64,000 nt of DNA from Branchiostoma floridae (Eukaryota; Chordata; Leptocardii; Amphioxiformes; Branchiostomatidae): NCBI RefSeq assembly GCF_000003815.2, contig NC_049979.1, positions 35,128,600 to 35,192,599 on the forward strand, given 5' to 3'. The notes beneath the pieces are model-generated. The model saw only the letters and a list, made by a program, of their open reading frames with translations, did not search any database and had not been told where the DNA came from. Shown here piece after piece: positions 40,609-53,104 of this stretch. Made by a program: the position numbers and the translations under genes. The stretch's first letter is position 1. Every line of letters starts with the position of its first letter.

Positions 40609-42609
40609 TCAGAGGTACTGCTCATCATCTGAGCTTAAGTAATAATATCTTAACAAATCCTGTAGTTCCCTCTCCTTCTCCACTTTTGCTAGCTGGTCCC
40701 TGCAGTACCATCCAACATGAATTTTCTTGGTTGCCAGGAATCCGTGGCCAAACAGAGCAAAAGGAAGGGTCAGTTTGGTGTGTTCGTTTACAACGTATAA
40801 GCTTCTTGTCTGACCTGCACGGCGCAGTTTGTAGTTTTTTCTTGACATGGTGTTGATGATACCCTTCTGTCCATTGACATAGCGCTTGCGTCTCCTGCAT
40901 ACTCTATCAACTATGTGAAGCTCCTCTTTGACATCTTGTGTGTTTAGCTTCTCCTCTTCAATTGATGGTGTTTCCTTGTCAACATCGTAGGTGTAGACCT
41001 CCCCATAGCAATACATATCAACACAGAAATGAACCTTGTTGTTAACGGCTGTCACTCTAAAGTCCACATCAAAATCCCTGGCTCGTGCAGACCTGCTGGC
41101 AGAATTCCAACGTTGAGTTTTAACATCTAAGGCATGGACGCTGAATCTTTTCTTCTTTCTGAGTCCCTGAATGAGCACAAGCTTACCCCCGCATCCTATC
41201 ACTGTCAAGTTGGGTGACGGGATGATTGCAGGCACTTTAGGAGGCTGTATCCAAGCTTCTGCTTCAATATCGAAACACTCCATACTGAGCATATTGAACA
41301 ACGTCGCCGTAGTGTCGCCTCCAACCAGGAAGAGCTTTCCATCAACAATGGCGGACCCGTGCCCCGCCCTACCGCGAGGCAAGTCAGGTAACCTCGTCCA
41401 AGTGTCTGTAGCGAAATTGTACCGAAAGGCTTGTTTGGATGGAATGTTGCTGCCACCAGGGTCTGGGTGAAGTAAAGACGAGGTGCGCCCTCCCGTCACG
41501 TACAAGTATCGTCCTGCACTTGCCACACTCATGCATCCAACGATGGGTGTCGGAAGGTCGGTGACATGGTAGCATTGCTCACGAACTGGATCCATACAAA
41601 TTATGCTTTGGAAAGGCATCGGTGGTGTTGGATTTTTGCTGTAACGTTCTTGAGTGACCGCCTTCCAACCGCCCACAATAATTGCCAGGTCGTCTGAAAT
41701 CCCACACCTACTAGTAGGTCTTCTTCCATCTTCCTCTCTTCCTGTGTCTGCCATCAGCCGAGGTGACCCACTTAGATGTTCCTCCTTTGCAGCTGTGACT
41801 TTGGCAAGACATTCGGGTGAATCCTGTATCGCCGGGTGGACTTCAAACTTCTTTAGCACACTGACCCTTACACGTGATAAGCAAATCACTGGCAGAATTC
41901 CGGATACCTCAGCCTTGCGGCTTTCTGGTTCATGATCGAGCCATTGTATCACAGAAAGGAGGATATCGTCTTCACTCTCAACTCTCAATTCCTTGTCGCC
42001 GAGTAGATCCAAGAGCTGCTGAGTTGAAAGGCTCAGAAACTCCTCACTTCGTCCAACCACCGAGAACTTAGACATCACCATGCATCTTGCTGTAGTTTTC
42101 AAACTACACAAGCCATACATGTCAGCAAGGCACATGACACCCACACAGTTAGAAGCACAAAGGTTGTTTTCAATGAACTTTTCGCAGTACTCTAGGACTT
42201 CCTCAGCTTGCAGCATGTGCGCTGCCTGCAGAATGTCTTGAACGTCGTCTTTAGCCATCAAGATTTCTCCCGTGTACACAAAGTCCAGAATCTTGGAAAA
42301 GCTGCCAGAGTCAATATCGTGTAGTGTTATTACCTTCGCCTTGCTTTCCGCAAGGTTGGACGAAAACATGGTGTGAAAGTATGGTGTGACTGCCAACACA
42401 GCCCGGTGACAAGGGAACTCCCTGCCTTCTACCTTCACCACCACGTCCACAAACTCACCACTCTTCCGCTGTCTGATGAGTTCAGCACATAGGTCGTAAC
42501 TTTTGTCTTTATTTCCAAAGGTACAGGAACCATCCTCATGCCAGTCATGGTACTGTTCAGAATGTTTGCCACGGATTTCACGATCACAGTTGTCACTATA
42601 GTCCGACAT
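40609..42609 (-). CDS. Single-exon BTB-BACK-kelch (KLHL-type) protein
   Basis: 666 residues starting at ATG 42609 (MSDYSDNC); an upstream in-frame TTG at 42666 is not a likely start. A BTB/POZ domain lies at about 45-150 (FVDVVVKVEGREFPCHRAVLA, HDIDSGSFSKILDFVYTGEI), a BACK domain at about 155-255 ending in VIQWLDHEPE, then kelch repeats at about 305-560 (AIIVGGW, RYLYVTGG, GKLFLVGGD, GKLVLIQGL). Such proteins usually act as substrate adaptors of Cullin-3 ubiquitin ligases: BTB-BACK binds CUL3 and the kelch propeller binds the substrate. The C-terminal 100 residues are unusual, being basic (CRRRKRYVNG, NYKLRRAG) and ending in an acidic LSSDDEQYL. The lack of introns may reflect a retroposed origin. 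I cannot name the KLHL subfamily. The kelch repeats are divergent after the third. Confidence 0.9.
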   Translation of the reverse strand: MSDYSDNCDREIRGKHSEQYHDWHEDGSCTFGNKDKSYDLCAELIRQRKSGEFVDVVVKVEGREFPCHRAVLAVTPYFHTMFSSNLAESKAKVITLHDIDSGSFSKILDFVYTGEILMAKDDVQDILQAAHMLQAEEVLEYCEKFIENNLCASNCVGVMCLADMYGLCSLKTTARCMVMSKFSVVGRSEEFLSLSTQQLLDLLGDKELRVESEDDILLSVIQWLDHEPESRKAEVSGILPVICLSRVRVSVLKKFEVHPAIQDSPECLAKVTAAKEEHLSGSPRLMADTGREEDGRRPTSRCGISDDLAIIVGGWKAVTQERYSKNPTPPMPFQSIICMDPVREQCYHVTDLPTPIVGCMSVASAGRYLYVTGGRTSSLLHPDPGGSNIPSKQAFRYNFATDTWTRLPDLPRGRAGHGSAIVDGKLFLVGGDTTATLFNMLSMECFDIEAEAWIQPPKVPAIIPSPNLTVIGCGGKLVLIQGLRKKKRFSVHALDVKTQRWNSASRSARARDFDVDFRVTAVNNKVHFCVDMYCYGEVYTYDVDKETPSIEEEKLNTQDVKEELHIVDRVCRRRKRYVNGQKGIINTMSRKNYKLRRAGQTRSLYVVNEHTKLTLPFALFGHGFLATKKIHVGWYCRDQLAKVEKERELQDLLRYYYLSSDDEQYL

Positions 42610-45109
42610 CCTTTGAGTTGCTGTTGTGTCAGGATCTATATAACATAAAGTTCTTCCATTGGGCAAATAGCAGCTATGACCGAGTCTGAATTGTGCATCT
42701 GATTCCTGAGTAGATCTGAAAGTTGTAATGCTACAATAATACTAGTAGTACGGCACAGTTGGTATGGGAGATGCTATAATCACAGCTTGACTTTGCACTG
42801 GTGTTTTTTCTTCTATCATCATCAGATGCTGGATTTGTATGGGGCATTGAGCATCAAACTGCTCCCTCAAATTGCTTGTCAGTGAGTCAACTGTAACAGA
42901 GTGGGAGACAAAGGAAGTCAAAATGTGTGGAACTTGTATGCCAGTAATTACCACTATTATCTATAATTCAGTATACATATTATGTTTGCTTTTTAGATCA
43001 GTCTGTGTTCCCATGTTGTGGTCTCATCATGATGTAGTTAGCCTTGTAACTAATATAATAGTACCATCCTACAACTGCTAATAGGCAATTTTCGTCTTTA
43101 GCAATGCATTTGTCAACAGAAGAGGAAGCATTTGAGAGTAAATTTTCATAGTTTGAATTTTGATTCTTGAGCTTATGACACTTTTTTTTATCCTCCCCTT
43201 TCCAATAGGACTAAATGCATTACTAATGGTATATACTGGAACTGTGAGGCTGCCCTGTCACCATGCATGTGCCTCTGCCCTTTTCAATAAACGCGACTAA
43301 AATGCACTTATACATGTATCTCCAAATGTTTAACAAATAAACAAGATGGCCCCATGTGACGTCAGATCCAACTTGGCGGCGCCCTTGAACGCCAATGAAA
43401 ACAATACAGGTTTTGCCACCGCAAACTTGTAAACATAAGAACACTGTAAGGAGTTTTATAATTGTGCTGGCGCCTCTAGGCTGGCTGATGCAGGGGCCTG
43501 TGCCTGCAGCAAAGCATGTGCCCCCCTCCCCACAAATTATATAAAACTAGCTACTTTACTCGCGGTTATTTCTCTAAACACGGCGCTCGATCAGTAAACC
43601 CAGCCGTCCCCGTAGCTCGGTACCTCATATATCCCGTGTCCGGTGTGATGACGTCTCCCGGCGTCACCAGGTGTTTGGGTGCGTCAGGTACCGCCGGCTT
43701 CTTCCGACTCTCCGCCAACGTGATGTGCTGCGCGCCTTCTTTTCAAAGTGGACCAGTCCATTACAACTTTGGGTAAATACACTGGATTTGATGGCGAATG
43801 ATTATGACAACAAAGGTTTGAATGTTACAAATTAAATGAGACAATCCGAAAAATAAGACGTTTTGATTTTTTTTGGTAAAAACAGTCTAATATTGTAGTC
43901 TTTAATAACTGAAAGCAGTTACTTCGCCCATCTAAAGTAGACACTAACGTTACCGTAGTCAACTATTCGGGGGCGACGTCTACTGACTGTATCAGTTATT
44001 GCATGGCATAATCATAAATATGTTTGTTTGAACCTTTTTAATCTCAAATCGGCCTACAGGCCGCTTTTCCTTTAGGTCATAAAAGGGTCAGACAATTAGT
44101 ATATATTAAACAGAGACACAAGTCCTAATGGGTCTTATGCCTGTAAATATTACCTTGCGTACATTTATATATCATATTACCTAGATGTCTAACTTGTAAA
44201 AAAGTATTGAATAAGCCTGCCAACAAACGCTTTTTTGTAAGTTACCGAGTGCGACCATTTTTTACTTTTTTGGAGACTACTAGTACCATATCATTGGGGG
44301 CAGGGAGGAAAGCGAATATGTTTTCGCGAGATTTAAGCCTTCATTTGAGTACATTCTGGGAGGCGATAATCCTCACTGTGTACAAGTAGGCAAATATATC
44401 CAAGAATGTCTATACCGTAGAACTAATAGTGTTAATGACATGCTAGACCCTTTATGTTGACTTACTCATACCTATAAATATCCATATATCTGTGTTTAGT
44501 TGTACTGTAAGTAGTTGTTATACATGTAGACCTTACGAAAGCCGCTGTGCTTTTGTCGTGTCAATAAAGATTTGATATTTGAGGCATCAATTAGCACATA
44601 AATGTTGGAACATCCACCTAAATGCTATCCGCCATATCCAATTCCAAGCGCACTGTACCTTACCGGGAGCACACTGGCATGAATAAAGACATATGTTTAC
44701 TCATACAACAAGCGCAACATGAGCTACTATTCTTAGAGGGGGGTGCTACGTTGACACGAAGTTCTTTACCTACTCATGCAGTAGTCACAATAGCATGAAT
44801 AAGAAAAGACATTTGACCCTTACATAAACGTGTGGGGACATGAGTTTAATTGGCAAAATGCTTAAATTTAAACCTCAATGGCAATCAATGACAATGAAAC
44901 GACCACAGTATCACTTTTTTATCCAGACATGATTTCACCGGTAGAAAGAAGGATCATGATTATCATGTGCATTTTCGAGGGGGTTTGATAGAGAAAGAAG
45001 GTTTGAAAGAACGTTTCATTGATAACCTCATTGATATTTATGGGTACTTTTTCCGTGATACCACCCAACCACACCAGCTAACTCCAATGAAATACAAACC
45101 ATTTCCCTA
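42610..45109. other. Intergenic region between the divergent kelch and collagen genes
   Basis: The two genes point away from each other, so both promoters lie here. Around 43358-43390 the words gatggccccatgtgacgtca and ggcggcgccc look like a cAMP-response-type site (TGACGTCA) with a GC-rich neighbourhood, a possible regulatory element about 0.75 kb upstream of the kelch start. The region also contains the retroposon tail at 44455. Confidence 0.4.
44455..44580 (+). repeat. Retroposon 3' tail, second copy
   Basis: It shares ctcatacctata, gaccttacgaaag and gtcgtgtcaataaagatt with 30165-30260, with an extra 20-30 bases in the middle. The AATAAA followed by AT-rich sequence fits a retroposon 3' terminus. 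Confidence 0.6.
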
Positions 45110-45205
45110 CTCTGTGATGAATGTGGTATGGCCCTACGTACACGCCGCACCCACCATACCACAACTAAAAGCACGCTTAAGTAAAGTTGTCACCTGATCT
45201 CATCG
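45110..45205 (+). repeat. Dispersed segment, copy near the collagen start
   Basis: Words gtggtatgg, acgccgcacccac, agcacgctt and gttgtcacctgatctcatcg recur in the same order at 50850-50930. It lies about 120 bases upstream of the collagen ATG. A companion pair, aggcatcaatt plus aaatgttggaacat, occurs at 44582 and 49511. Confidence 0.7.
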
Positions 45206-45324
45206 CCTTTGTCAGTTCTGAGACCACCTCACCTGCGCCGTGACCTCTAACGTTATCCAGACGCCATTTTCTTCGCAAAGCAAATTTCTCACGGAAGAAG
45301 GGTGTAGTTGTTTTCGAGCACAAA

Positions 45325-48300
45325 ATGGCAACTATTTTAGTCCCTGGAGCCTCTCTGAAGAACAAGAACTTTCTCGGAGCTATACAGCAAGCAGGCAGTG
45401 CCACAATGTACCCATTGCCAGCCGAGCCGGCCCGTTTCGTGACGGGAAAGTCGCTGTCCAGCACTCCGGTGGACGAACTGAGCCGCAGGATTCGACAGCT
45501 CTGCGACACAGACCCCAGGGTCCTACTTACCATGGCGAAGATGGAGGAAGACGATCGGAAGTCTTGGGTACGGCTGGCCCACTTCATGATTCTTCTGGCC
45601 AATGAACAGCACCAGGAACCAAATGGCGCGGATCGTTTTGTTGGATGGACGACGGCGTGGCCAAAGTTCAACTTTGTTTTGTGCGCACTTACCGTTCTTA
45701 ATCTGGCCATATTTTACGGACTTTCTACCGGCAAGTACGGTGTATCGTTAACTACCGCTAGGTTAGTTCTTCTGAATAATTTCATTTCTGTGTTTCTATG
45801 GTCAAAAGTTTCGGCCATTATGCCCATACTTGTCATGCAATAGGGAATATCTTTGACCGTATTTGCCACTCAAGACTCCCTTTGCTTGAGTCCAAGCTAT
45901 CTCATATTATTAGTATAGTATAGTAATCGTAGTACAAGAATTTCTGAGGGCTTTCCGACAAAACGTTCATGTATGTATTATATATATATATATATATTAA
46001 CGAAGCAAGGTACATGATGGTGGATATAAATTCCTTAACCTCTCCCTAATGTTATCGCCAGGGAAGGTTCGGCATGGTACATGTGAGCCCATACACTGGC
46101 ATGCGCTATACATGGATATTAGCTGTTAGAGTAACGGTACATCAATTTCTACTGCATCATGTGAGACGCATTGTTATTGAACCCTGAGAAACTGAACGTG
46201 TACATTGTCTATTAAGTCTCCCCAAGAAGGAAGACCTTCTTAATCTGTAGCCGTTTCCGGCTTCTTCCGAATTTAGCCAATCAAAACTTAGATTTGGAAA
46301 TGACGTAATGAACACTGCTCTATATCGTCTGGTACATAGCATCTTCGCCCCCCTTATTACTCTGACACTGGAGGGTAACCTCCAATAACAGAGTATTGTA
46401 ATCACTTTGTGCGTTGGGTGTTCATTTCTTATATAGTATACGATACATTATGACAATATATAACTCACTATAAATACTCAAGGTTTAGACTGTACAACAA
46501 TTACACAATGGAGTGTGTTTTTTTTACTCGGACCTTCACAGTCCGACATGTGATGTACAGCCGCAAAACGGCGCCCGCTTAAACATTATCTTCACAAAAG
46601 GCCATGGGGAAGACTTTACATTTTCGCGAAAATGTTGCCTTTCTAGTAATTGATAAATGATTACCTCGTCTCATGAAGGTTTGGCTTTCGACACCATTTC
46701 GAACTAATGTAAGGAAAACTGATATGTCGAAAATTTTTCGATGATTCCACAGTGCCTTGTACAAATTGTTTTATTTCACTACTTGGCAGTTTGCGGCGTA
46801 ATCATATGGTATTCTCAGATGGATAGATGAATAAAGCTCAATCTATCACGACTTTCACCCCAGGTACCATTCAAGGTCCCCCAGGCCCACCTGGTCGCCT
46901 CGGCCCGCCTGGTCCCCTCGGCCCGCCTGGTCCCGGCGGCCCGCCTGGTCCCCCTGGTAGAGACGGACGGGATGGACTAGCTGGGCAGCCCGGAGTAGAT
47001 GGACGGCCTGGGGTGTACGGAGTTCCAGGGAACCAAGGTCCAGTCGGTCCCGTAGGACCAGCTGGCTTGCGGGTATGTCGTCGAGCCTTCCCTTTTATTT
47101 CAGATATTTGTTTCGCTATATATTATCTTCAGAAATAACAAAGATTTTTAATCTTATCACAGGGACCCTCTGGAGACAAAGGTGCGCCAGGAATAGACCG
47201 TTCAGGTAACTTCTTATTGTTACCCGTGGATTTGATATCCGAAACAAAAATCTTTTTTTTCAGTTCAGGGGGGGGGGAGCCGTTGTGGGCGTACTTACCG
47301 TTCTTTAACTTGTAAGTTTGATCCTATTTGATCCGTTAGGTAGCGTTACGTTAACAGTGGAGCGTTAAAGTTAATATTTCCGATACGTTTGATGGATCCA
47401 GAGCCAGAGGTTCGTCGTTTGTGTGCGTATGGTCACAACGTTGGGACATTATGTTCATACATAATTCTTTTCATGAAATTAAAATTCTTTTTAATAAATA
47501 TTCTGTCCACAGAGACCTCTGTCTATGTCCGCTGGGGGAAGAAAACGTGTCCGACCGATCTCGGGACAGAGCAGATTTATTCCGGTATTATGTTTCCTTG
47601 GTTTAACAAGCAGCAAAAGCTACAAGGTTTCCAAAAAGCAAATAAGCGTTTATGGTCCTATAGACTTCAGAACTTTGTAAAACAGGCGTCAGCACTACAA
47701 CGTGTATACCATGCTCTGATTGTTGATGTGATGACAATTTATTGTCGAACATTTGCACTCTCTTGAACATAAGGGACTCTGCTATCAAAAAGACATGACA
47801 ATCTGCGCTTATGCTCCTTGTAATCGGAACAATGTGAACCAGGTGACAACAATACACGAGCATTTCATGCTCTTATTTTTAAACAGTAAACGTACATGAA
47901 CACTTTCCCGAATGCTCTTTATAGTCATTTCCTCTAGACGCAAGCTGTCTGGTAGAAGTGCATGGGAAAGTTGAAGAGTAACAAAGAATTAGAATAAACA
48001 ATCATCTTAGATGATTGGTATGGAAGCTGAGTTTAGATAACTACATGAATGATCAAGTGTTTTATACCATTCAGGAACGGCTGGAGGTTCATGGTTCAAT
48101 GACAAAGGCGGCGGCGCCAATTACCAGTGTCTGCCCCCCGACCCACAGTGGGGAAAGTATCAAGATGGAACCCAAGGGTGGAGAGCTTTCATGCACGGAG
48201 CGGAGTACAAGTTGGACACAAACGTCCCGTTCGGCTCCACCTCCCTTCACAATAACGACGTCCCGTGTGCGGTCTGTCACGTCCCAACCCGCGGCAGTAA

Positions 48301-48556
48301 GTTGATGATCCCCGCCCGTAACACCTGCCCCGCCGGCTGGACCCGGGAGTACCATGGCTACCTTATGAGTGAGAATTTCAAACACTCCAGTGCTAAAGAG
48401 TTCGTCTGTGTAGATGAACAGCCTGACGTGATACATGGCGGACATGCCGACCAGAACGGAGCGATATTCTGCCCTGTGGAAGCTCGCTGCGGGTCCCTGC
48501 CGTGTCCCAACTACGTGGAAGGGAGGGAGCTTACCTGTGTCGTCTGTACCAAATAG
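45325..48556 (+). CDS. Type II transmembrane collagen with C-terminal short-chain collagen (C4-like/spongin-type) domain
   Basis: Exon 1 begins at ATG 45325 ([16 protein letters not shown]) and encodes a polar N-terminus of about 112 residues, then a hydrophobic segment at about 113-135 ([18 protein letters not shown]) with no signal peptide, giving type II topology. Collagen Gly-X-Y exons follow at 46864-47072 and 47163-47205 (23 triplets in the first, with interruptions at its ends). Exon 47513-47584 encodes the conserved [11 protein letters not shown]...TEQIYSG start of the C-terminal domain and exon 48075-48556 the rest ([36 protein letters not shown], ending CVVCTK and stop). The last four exons agree in phase. 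The exon 1 donor is unclear: the best site, near 45758, is phase 2 whereas the next exon needs phase 1, so a small exon may be missing between them. Proteins of this kind are annotated in invertebrates as short-chain collagen C4-like. The surface-collagen role is inferred. Confidence 0.85.
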
Positions 48557-48568
48557 AACACCTTTAAG

Positions 48569-48896
48569 CTAAAGGCACAACCCGCCGTAAGTGCAATTTG
48601 TCTGTACGTTTTTTGGGAAGGCCACGTCCGCCACGTATTTCGCAAAACGTTCAGGCTGTACAGGGCAGGCGCGTCGCCCGTACTGGCACGTACGGGGGTC
48701 GAATCCGCAGCCCGATGGCACACAATTTTCTGTCTGCACGTAAAGTTCTACGGCGTGTCTGCGTGCTCCAAAATCCGTCGGATTCCCTACGAGTTCGTAC
48801 GGAGGCGGTACTTAGTACTTACGGATCCCAAAAGATTGCCCATGTTTTGGCACGTAGACAGCACGTATTTGCACGTACGGCGGGTTGTGCCCTTAG
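48569..48896. mobile_element. Short inverted-repeat transposon just 3' of the membrane-collagen stop
   Basis: The left end ctaaaggcacaacccgccgt and right end acggcgggttgtgcccttag are inverted over about 28 bp. The 328-bp interior is rich in gtacg/cacgta words. It starts 12 bases after the collagen stop codon, so it probably lies within that gene's 3' UTR. Confidence 0.88.
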
Positions 48897-50416
48897 ATTA
48901 AGTTAGTAATTGCGTGCGCCACTTCTGGAGAAAGGGTCTTCTCCGATCCGCTAGAAAAAGTAGACTGAAAAATTTCAGCAGTTACCGTTTTAGTCCAACA
49001 TACATGATTACAGATGTAGACGTTTTCATATGGAAAACGAAGGTCGCCAGACCCAGTTTAAGTATCAACATAGTCACTTGTATTGAAGTCCTAAATTAGT
49101 GATTTGACTTTCAATTGTTTTCTCATTAATGAGTTACGAAAAAGCTGTAGTTGTACACTTTCTATAGGAATGACGTCATCAAGTTAGTGCCACTAATATT
49201 GTTTTTACAAGATACAGCACACATACCACTGCAATGAAACGATGTTTTCCACGTGCATAATAATCAAAGCTACACGCATACGTTCGCACATCATGATATC
49301 TACTAAGTCTGTATGATCATTAGGAAATAATTGATTTCGTTTAATTAAAATCACTTTGTACTAACTACAGACAATTATTTGATGTCAAAAAAAAATAAAA
49401 TAACAGGCTGTTAATTGTGAGACCTTCACTTGCACACTTTGATTTCACCTTGACTTGAATATCCTTAGTAGTGCACTTCTCTGTTTTCACGAAATTCAAA
49501 CTTTCATTTAAGGCATCAATTGTTACAGAAATGTTGGAACATAAATGTTACCCGCTCTCTAGTTCTGAGCATGCTATGGTCGTGATTTCTCCAGTGACAG
49601 AATAAAAGTACTAGTAGTTGGAGTAGGTTTGGACCCCATAGCGGTTTTTTCTGGAACTGCAAGAGCCGGTAGTTAAAAACAGAATTTGAAATGGCATAAC
49701 TCAATAAAGGGCCAGCGGATCAGCATGAATTTTGGTATGTAGATGCTTGATATAATGAGATGGTAAATTACACAAATCGAAAACTAATTTGCATAATTAA
49801 AGAGGGAGTTTTTAGACCCGATACCTTTTCTTGATAAAACTGTGAATGAGAAAGAGGGGATACCGTTGCGCGATACATTATGCAAATGAATAACTATCAT
49901 TAATTTGAAAATACTATAATTCCGTAAATGGCAAAATTACGGGAATGATATACTTTTGGCATTTGAAAGTCACTTGAAAGTGAACATCGTTGAATACGAA
50001 TGGGAACCTCGGTGTCCAGGATCTCAAAGTGCACCTGACAGTTAGACTTTTTTTATGTTCGAGTTGTGTCTATAGATACCCTCTTGTGGAAACAAACATA
50101 TTTGACCTTTTTGTTTATCGTCGTTCTGTAGATTATGGTAATGAGTTTTGCTATATTTCTTTAAAGAAAAAACTTTATTTTGTGGATTATAGGGTATGTC
50201 ATATTCCTGCAGTATATACCTTCAAAGTCTTCAAAGGGTCCCATTGCCACTGCACACTGCGATTCACAACAGATTCGATAGATACGGCAACTGAACGCTG
50301 GGTCGCAGCCACATTTCAAGCGCCTTGAATCTTGGCAACTCCACCGGTCTGTGTGCGTGTTGAAATGCATTGGGTTTTTTCCTGGAGATTTCAGGAGGAG
50401 AAAAGGAGAATTGTGA

Positions 50417-50564
50417 TTTCTCTAAGCAGAGGTTTCGATGGAGGGAGCGGGAGGGTAGTGGACGGGATTTCTTATGGCTGAGTGTCCCCAAGAAATCCCG
50501 GTCACTACTATCTACCCCCAACCCCCAACCCCAACACCTCTGCTTATAGAAAAAGACCATATCA
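50417..50564. repeat. 148-bp stem-loop repeat
   Basis: The left arm (taagcagaggt, gtagtgg, cgggatttctt) is mirrored by the right arm (aagaaatcccgg, cactac, acctctgcttata). The loop is about 16 bp (atggctgagtgtcccc). The right arm is C-rich where the left is G-rich, with some mismatches. Confidence 0.8.
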
Positions 50565-50849
50565 TGTCCAGATTAAAATATCCTAAAATGTTTGACTGCA
50601 GTAACAAGGTTTAACACCAGGAGGCCTAAAGTTGACCTTGACTTTCGTCCTCCCAACAATGTCATTACAATCTATCCACCCATGAATAGGCTCAAAAGTT
50701 ATGCTGACCACAAATATTCGGAAACAGAAACAGACGTAACTCAAACGCACATACACAGACACACCAAAAATAGCACCTCCACTTTTCATACCAACTAATA
50801 ATATGCCTAGCCTATATCGCCAATACCCCAACCCCCTACTCGAGTGCAA

Positions 50850-50932
50850 AGTGGTATGGTCCCGCACGCCGCACCCACGTGACAATACTAAGAGCACGCT
50901 TCATCAAGTTTGTCACCTGATCTCATCGTCAT
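50850..50932 (+). repeat. Dispersed segment, downstream copy
   Basis: The second copy of the segment at 45110 (gtggtatggtcccgcacgcc to gtcacctgatctcatcg). With the 44582/49511 pair it suggests that flanking sequence around the collagen gene was duplicated about 5-6 kb apart. Confidence 0.7.
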
Positions 50933-53104
50933 TGTTGTTGGGAACACCTTGCACTACAGGAAGTAGGCGGGGAACGCTGCTGTACACCATCTCTGTCAGT
51001 ATGCTCCAGAAAAAAGGTATTAAACTCTACTTACTTGCCACTTAGAGTAAAGAACTATCACGTTTAAGCAGCGTAAAGCTTTAAGGACATGTTCGCTCTT
51101 GCCTGGTCTCTTTGGGACTTACCAGATCAGTTCTCTGCCCGGGATTTCTATCTTAGGACAGTCCTTTGAATCTCTCAACTGCGCTTAATGTGGCAGTGTT
51201 TGTTCTCGTCTGTTCAGCACTTGACGATCTGTTAAGGGCATAATTAGGTTTCCTTTCAAGTTTGTAATCTAGACATTAAGCTAATGTGTCGACTGAAGCT
51301 TGGGGATTCCTGTGGTAACTGTTGAATGATACACACGGCCAAGGAGGAGGGAGCAAAACATTGTGAGGAATACCCTTACCGGACAGCAAGGGTTTGAGTA
51401 TTATCTTCAATCGGATATTGCGATATTGTTATGAAATGATTACCGTAATCCTTGCCATATTAGACAGTTGTCTGTGCATGTGTTGTTTGCGTGAACAGCT
51501 GAATAACGTTACAATTTGGTATTTGGATATGGACATGTCATTTTCATTTGTTCATGTTCAGGAAAAGGTTTGCAGGTTTGGGCCCCCCCTAGTATCTTGT
51601 TTTGGAACTGCAGCAGTATTTTTGTCAAAGGAAGAGGATGTAACCTAAAAAGGATGGAATGATTGAGATGATTTAGGTATCAGGATTCTTATCATGTAAG
51701 CTTAGTATTGGTATATTTAGTTAGATGCTAAGCATGCAAAATCGAACCTAAGAAAAGTGAAGACTATAATAATATTATATGGATTTTCTTATTCTGGCTT
51801 GTTCCATTAATTTCATGGTGTGAGTCACTGTAATAATGATTTTCTAGAGGTGAACAGGAAATTAAAAAATATATGCATATTTAATGGCTAAAAACTATAA
51901 TTATACCTTCAACCAAGTGTATAAAATTGGACACTGTATTTGCATAATCAATGGGAAAAATTATCACAGAGCTTCCTTCCAAATTGGAGTATTCCATTGG
52001 AGAGGACCATCAAATACAGTATCATATTATTAGTACTCAGTTATCATATTTCAAAATCGAAATCAAATTACAATATACATTGCCATCGTGTTCAAATTTC
52101 CATTCTTCATACAGATTATAATCATCTGTCTTGATAAATGTGGCAACCTTGTAATTGATCTCTGGCTAGTGCAAAGCAAAAAATAGTTCATAATCTGTGA
52201 CATGGAGGATATTGACGATCATTTGATTAATGCCCAGCATATATAGTGCAAAGTTACTGTCAGTGAGTGATTATCATGATCACAATCATTGGATGGCGTG
52301 ATTGATATTAACTCTATGATTATACAGATGACACTGAAGGCAAAAAATTGCCTGACCTTAATATATAATTATGTCTAATTCCTCCTTTGTAAGCTGATAG
52401 CTTTTGGGGCCATACCAATTTGACCTGTTGTTTCTCATACATCTTTAATGTGAAATTTTTGCATAAGGACATCACAAACACAAAGGAACGAAAATTTGCA
52501 CCTGACTCTGTTAACGTTCTCTCCCTAAATCTGTGACTGCACTGAAGTACAGACTATCCCCTGAGACTTAATATTCCAATATGCGTTATTTTTTTAAATT
52601 TTGAGAACCAAGAAATTGAATTAGTTTGGCCTTAGCATAGCATTACATATAAATCTACAAACATTTGGATTTGTCATTATTCCAACTGAAGATGAAAGAT
52701 GTAAGTATAGATTGGAGTCAAACTATTTGTTACAACTCAGACATCTTTGCATCATGTTTTTTTGTTTGTTTACAATTTTTTCAATGGCTCAGCCACATCG
52801 CGAATAAGTCAGTACTGACCTAATGTGACTCGGTTAGCTGGGTTTTATGATAAAGCAGAAACTCAGTTCAATTGTATACGTACGCCCACTCGGCTATGAT
52901 TGACGTTATGTCCCCCGAGACTTGCTGATTTCCCAGTGACTGCGTGATAATTCACAGTTGGTGTTGCCTCCGTCACAATGTGAATAATTGATGTGATAGC
53001 TGCGTGGGTAATGCTAAACATTGTCTGCCATGTTGTATTTCAGATCAGCTGCCTAGCAGGTAAGTGAACGTTTGCGCCGTGTACGACTCACATTGGGATG
53101 GACC

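Larger units (their letters stand above)
48897..53043. other. Intergenic region without supported genes
   Basis: AT-rich, with the stem-loop at 50417 and the duplicated segments at 49511 and 50850. Open frames up to 112 codons show no family features. The right end leads to the likely 5' non-coding exon at 53044-53059. Confidence 0.5.

Noticed and set aside
42610..42666. Kelch start at 42666
   Set aside because: That codon is TTG; the first ATG in frame is at 42609.
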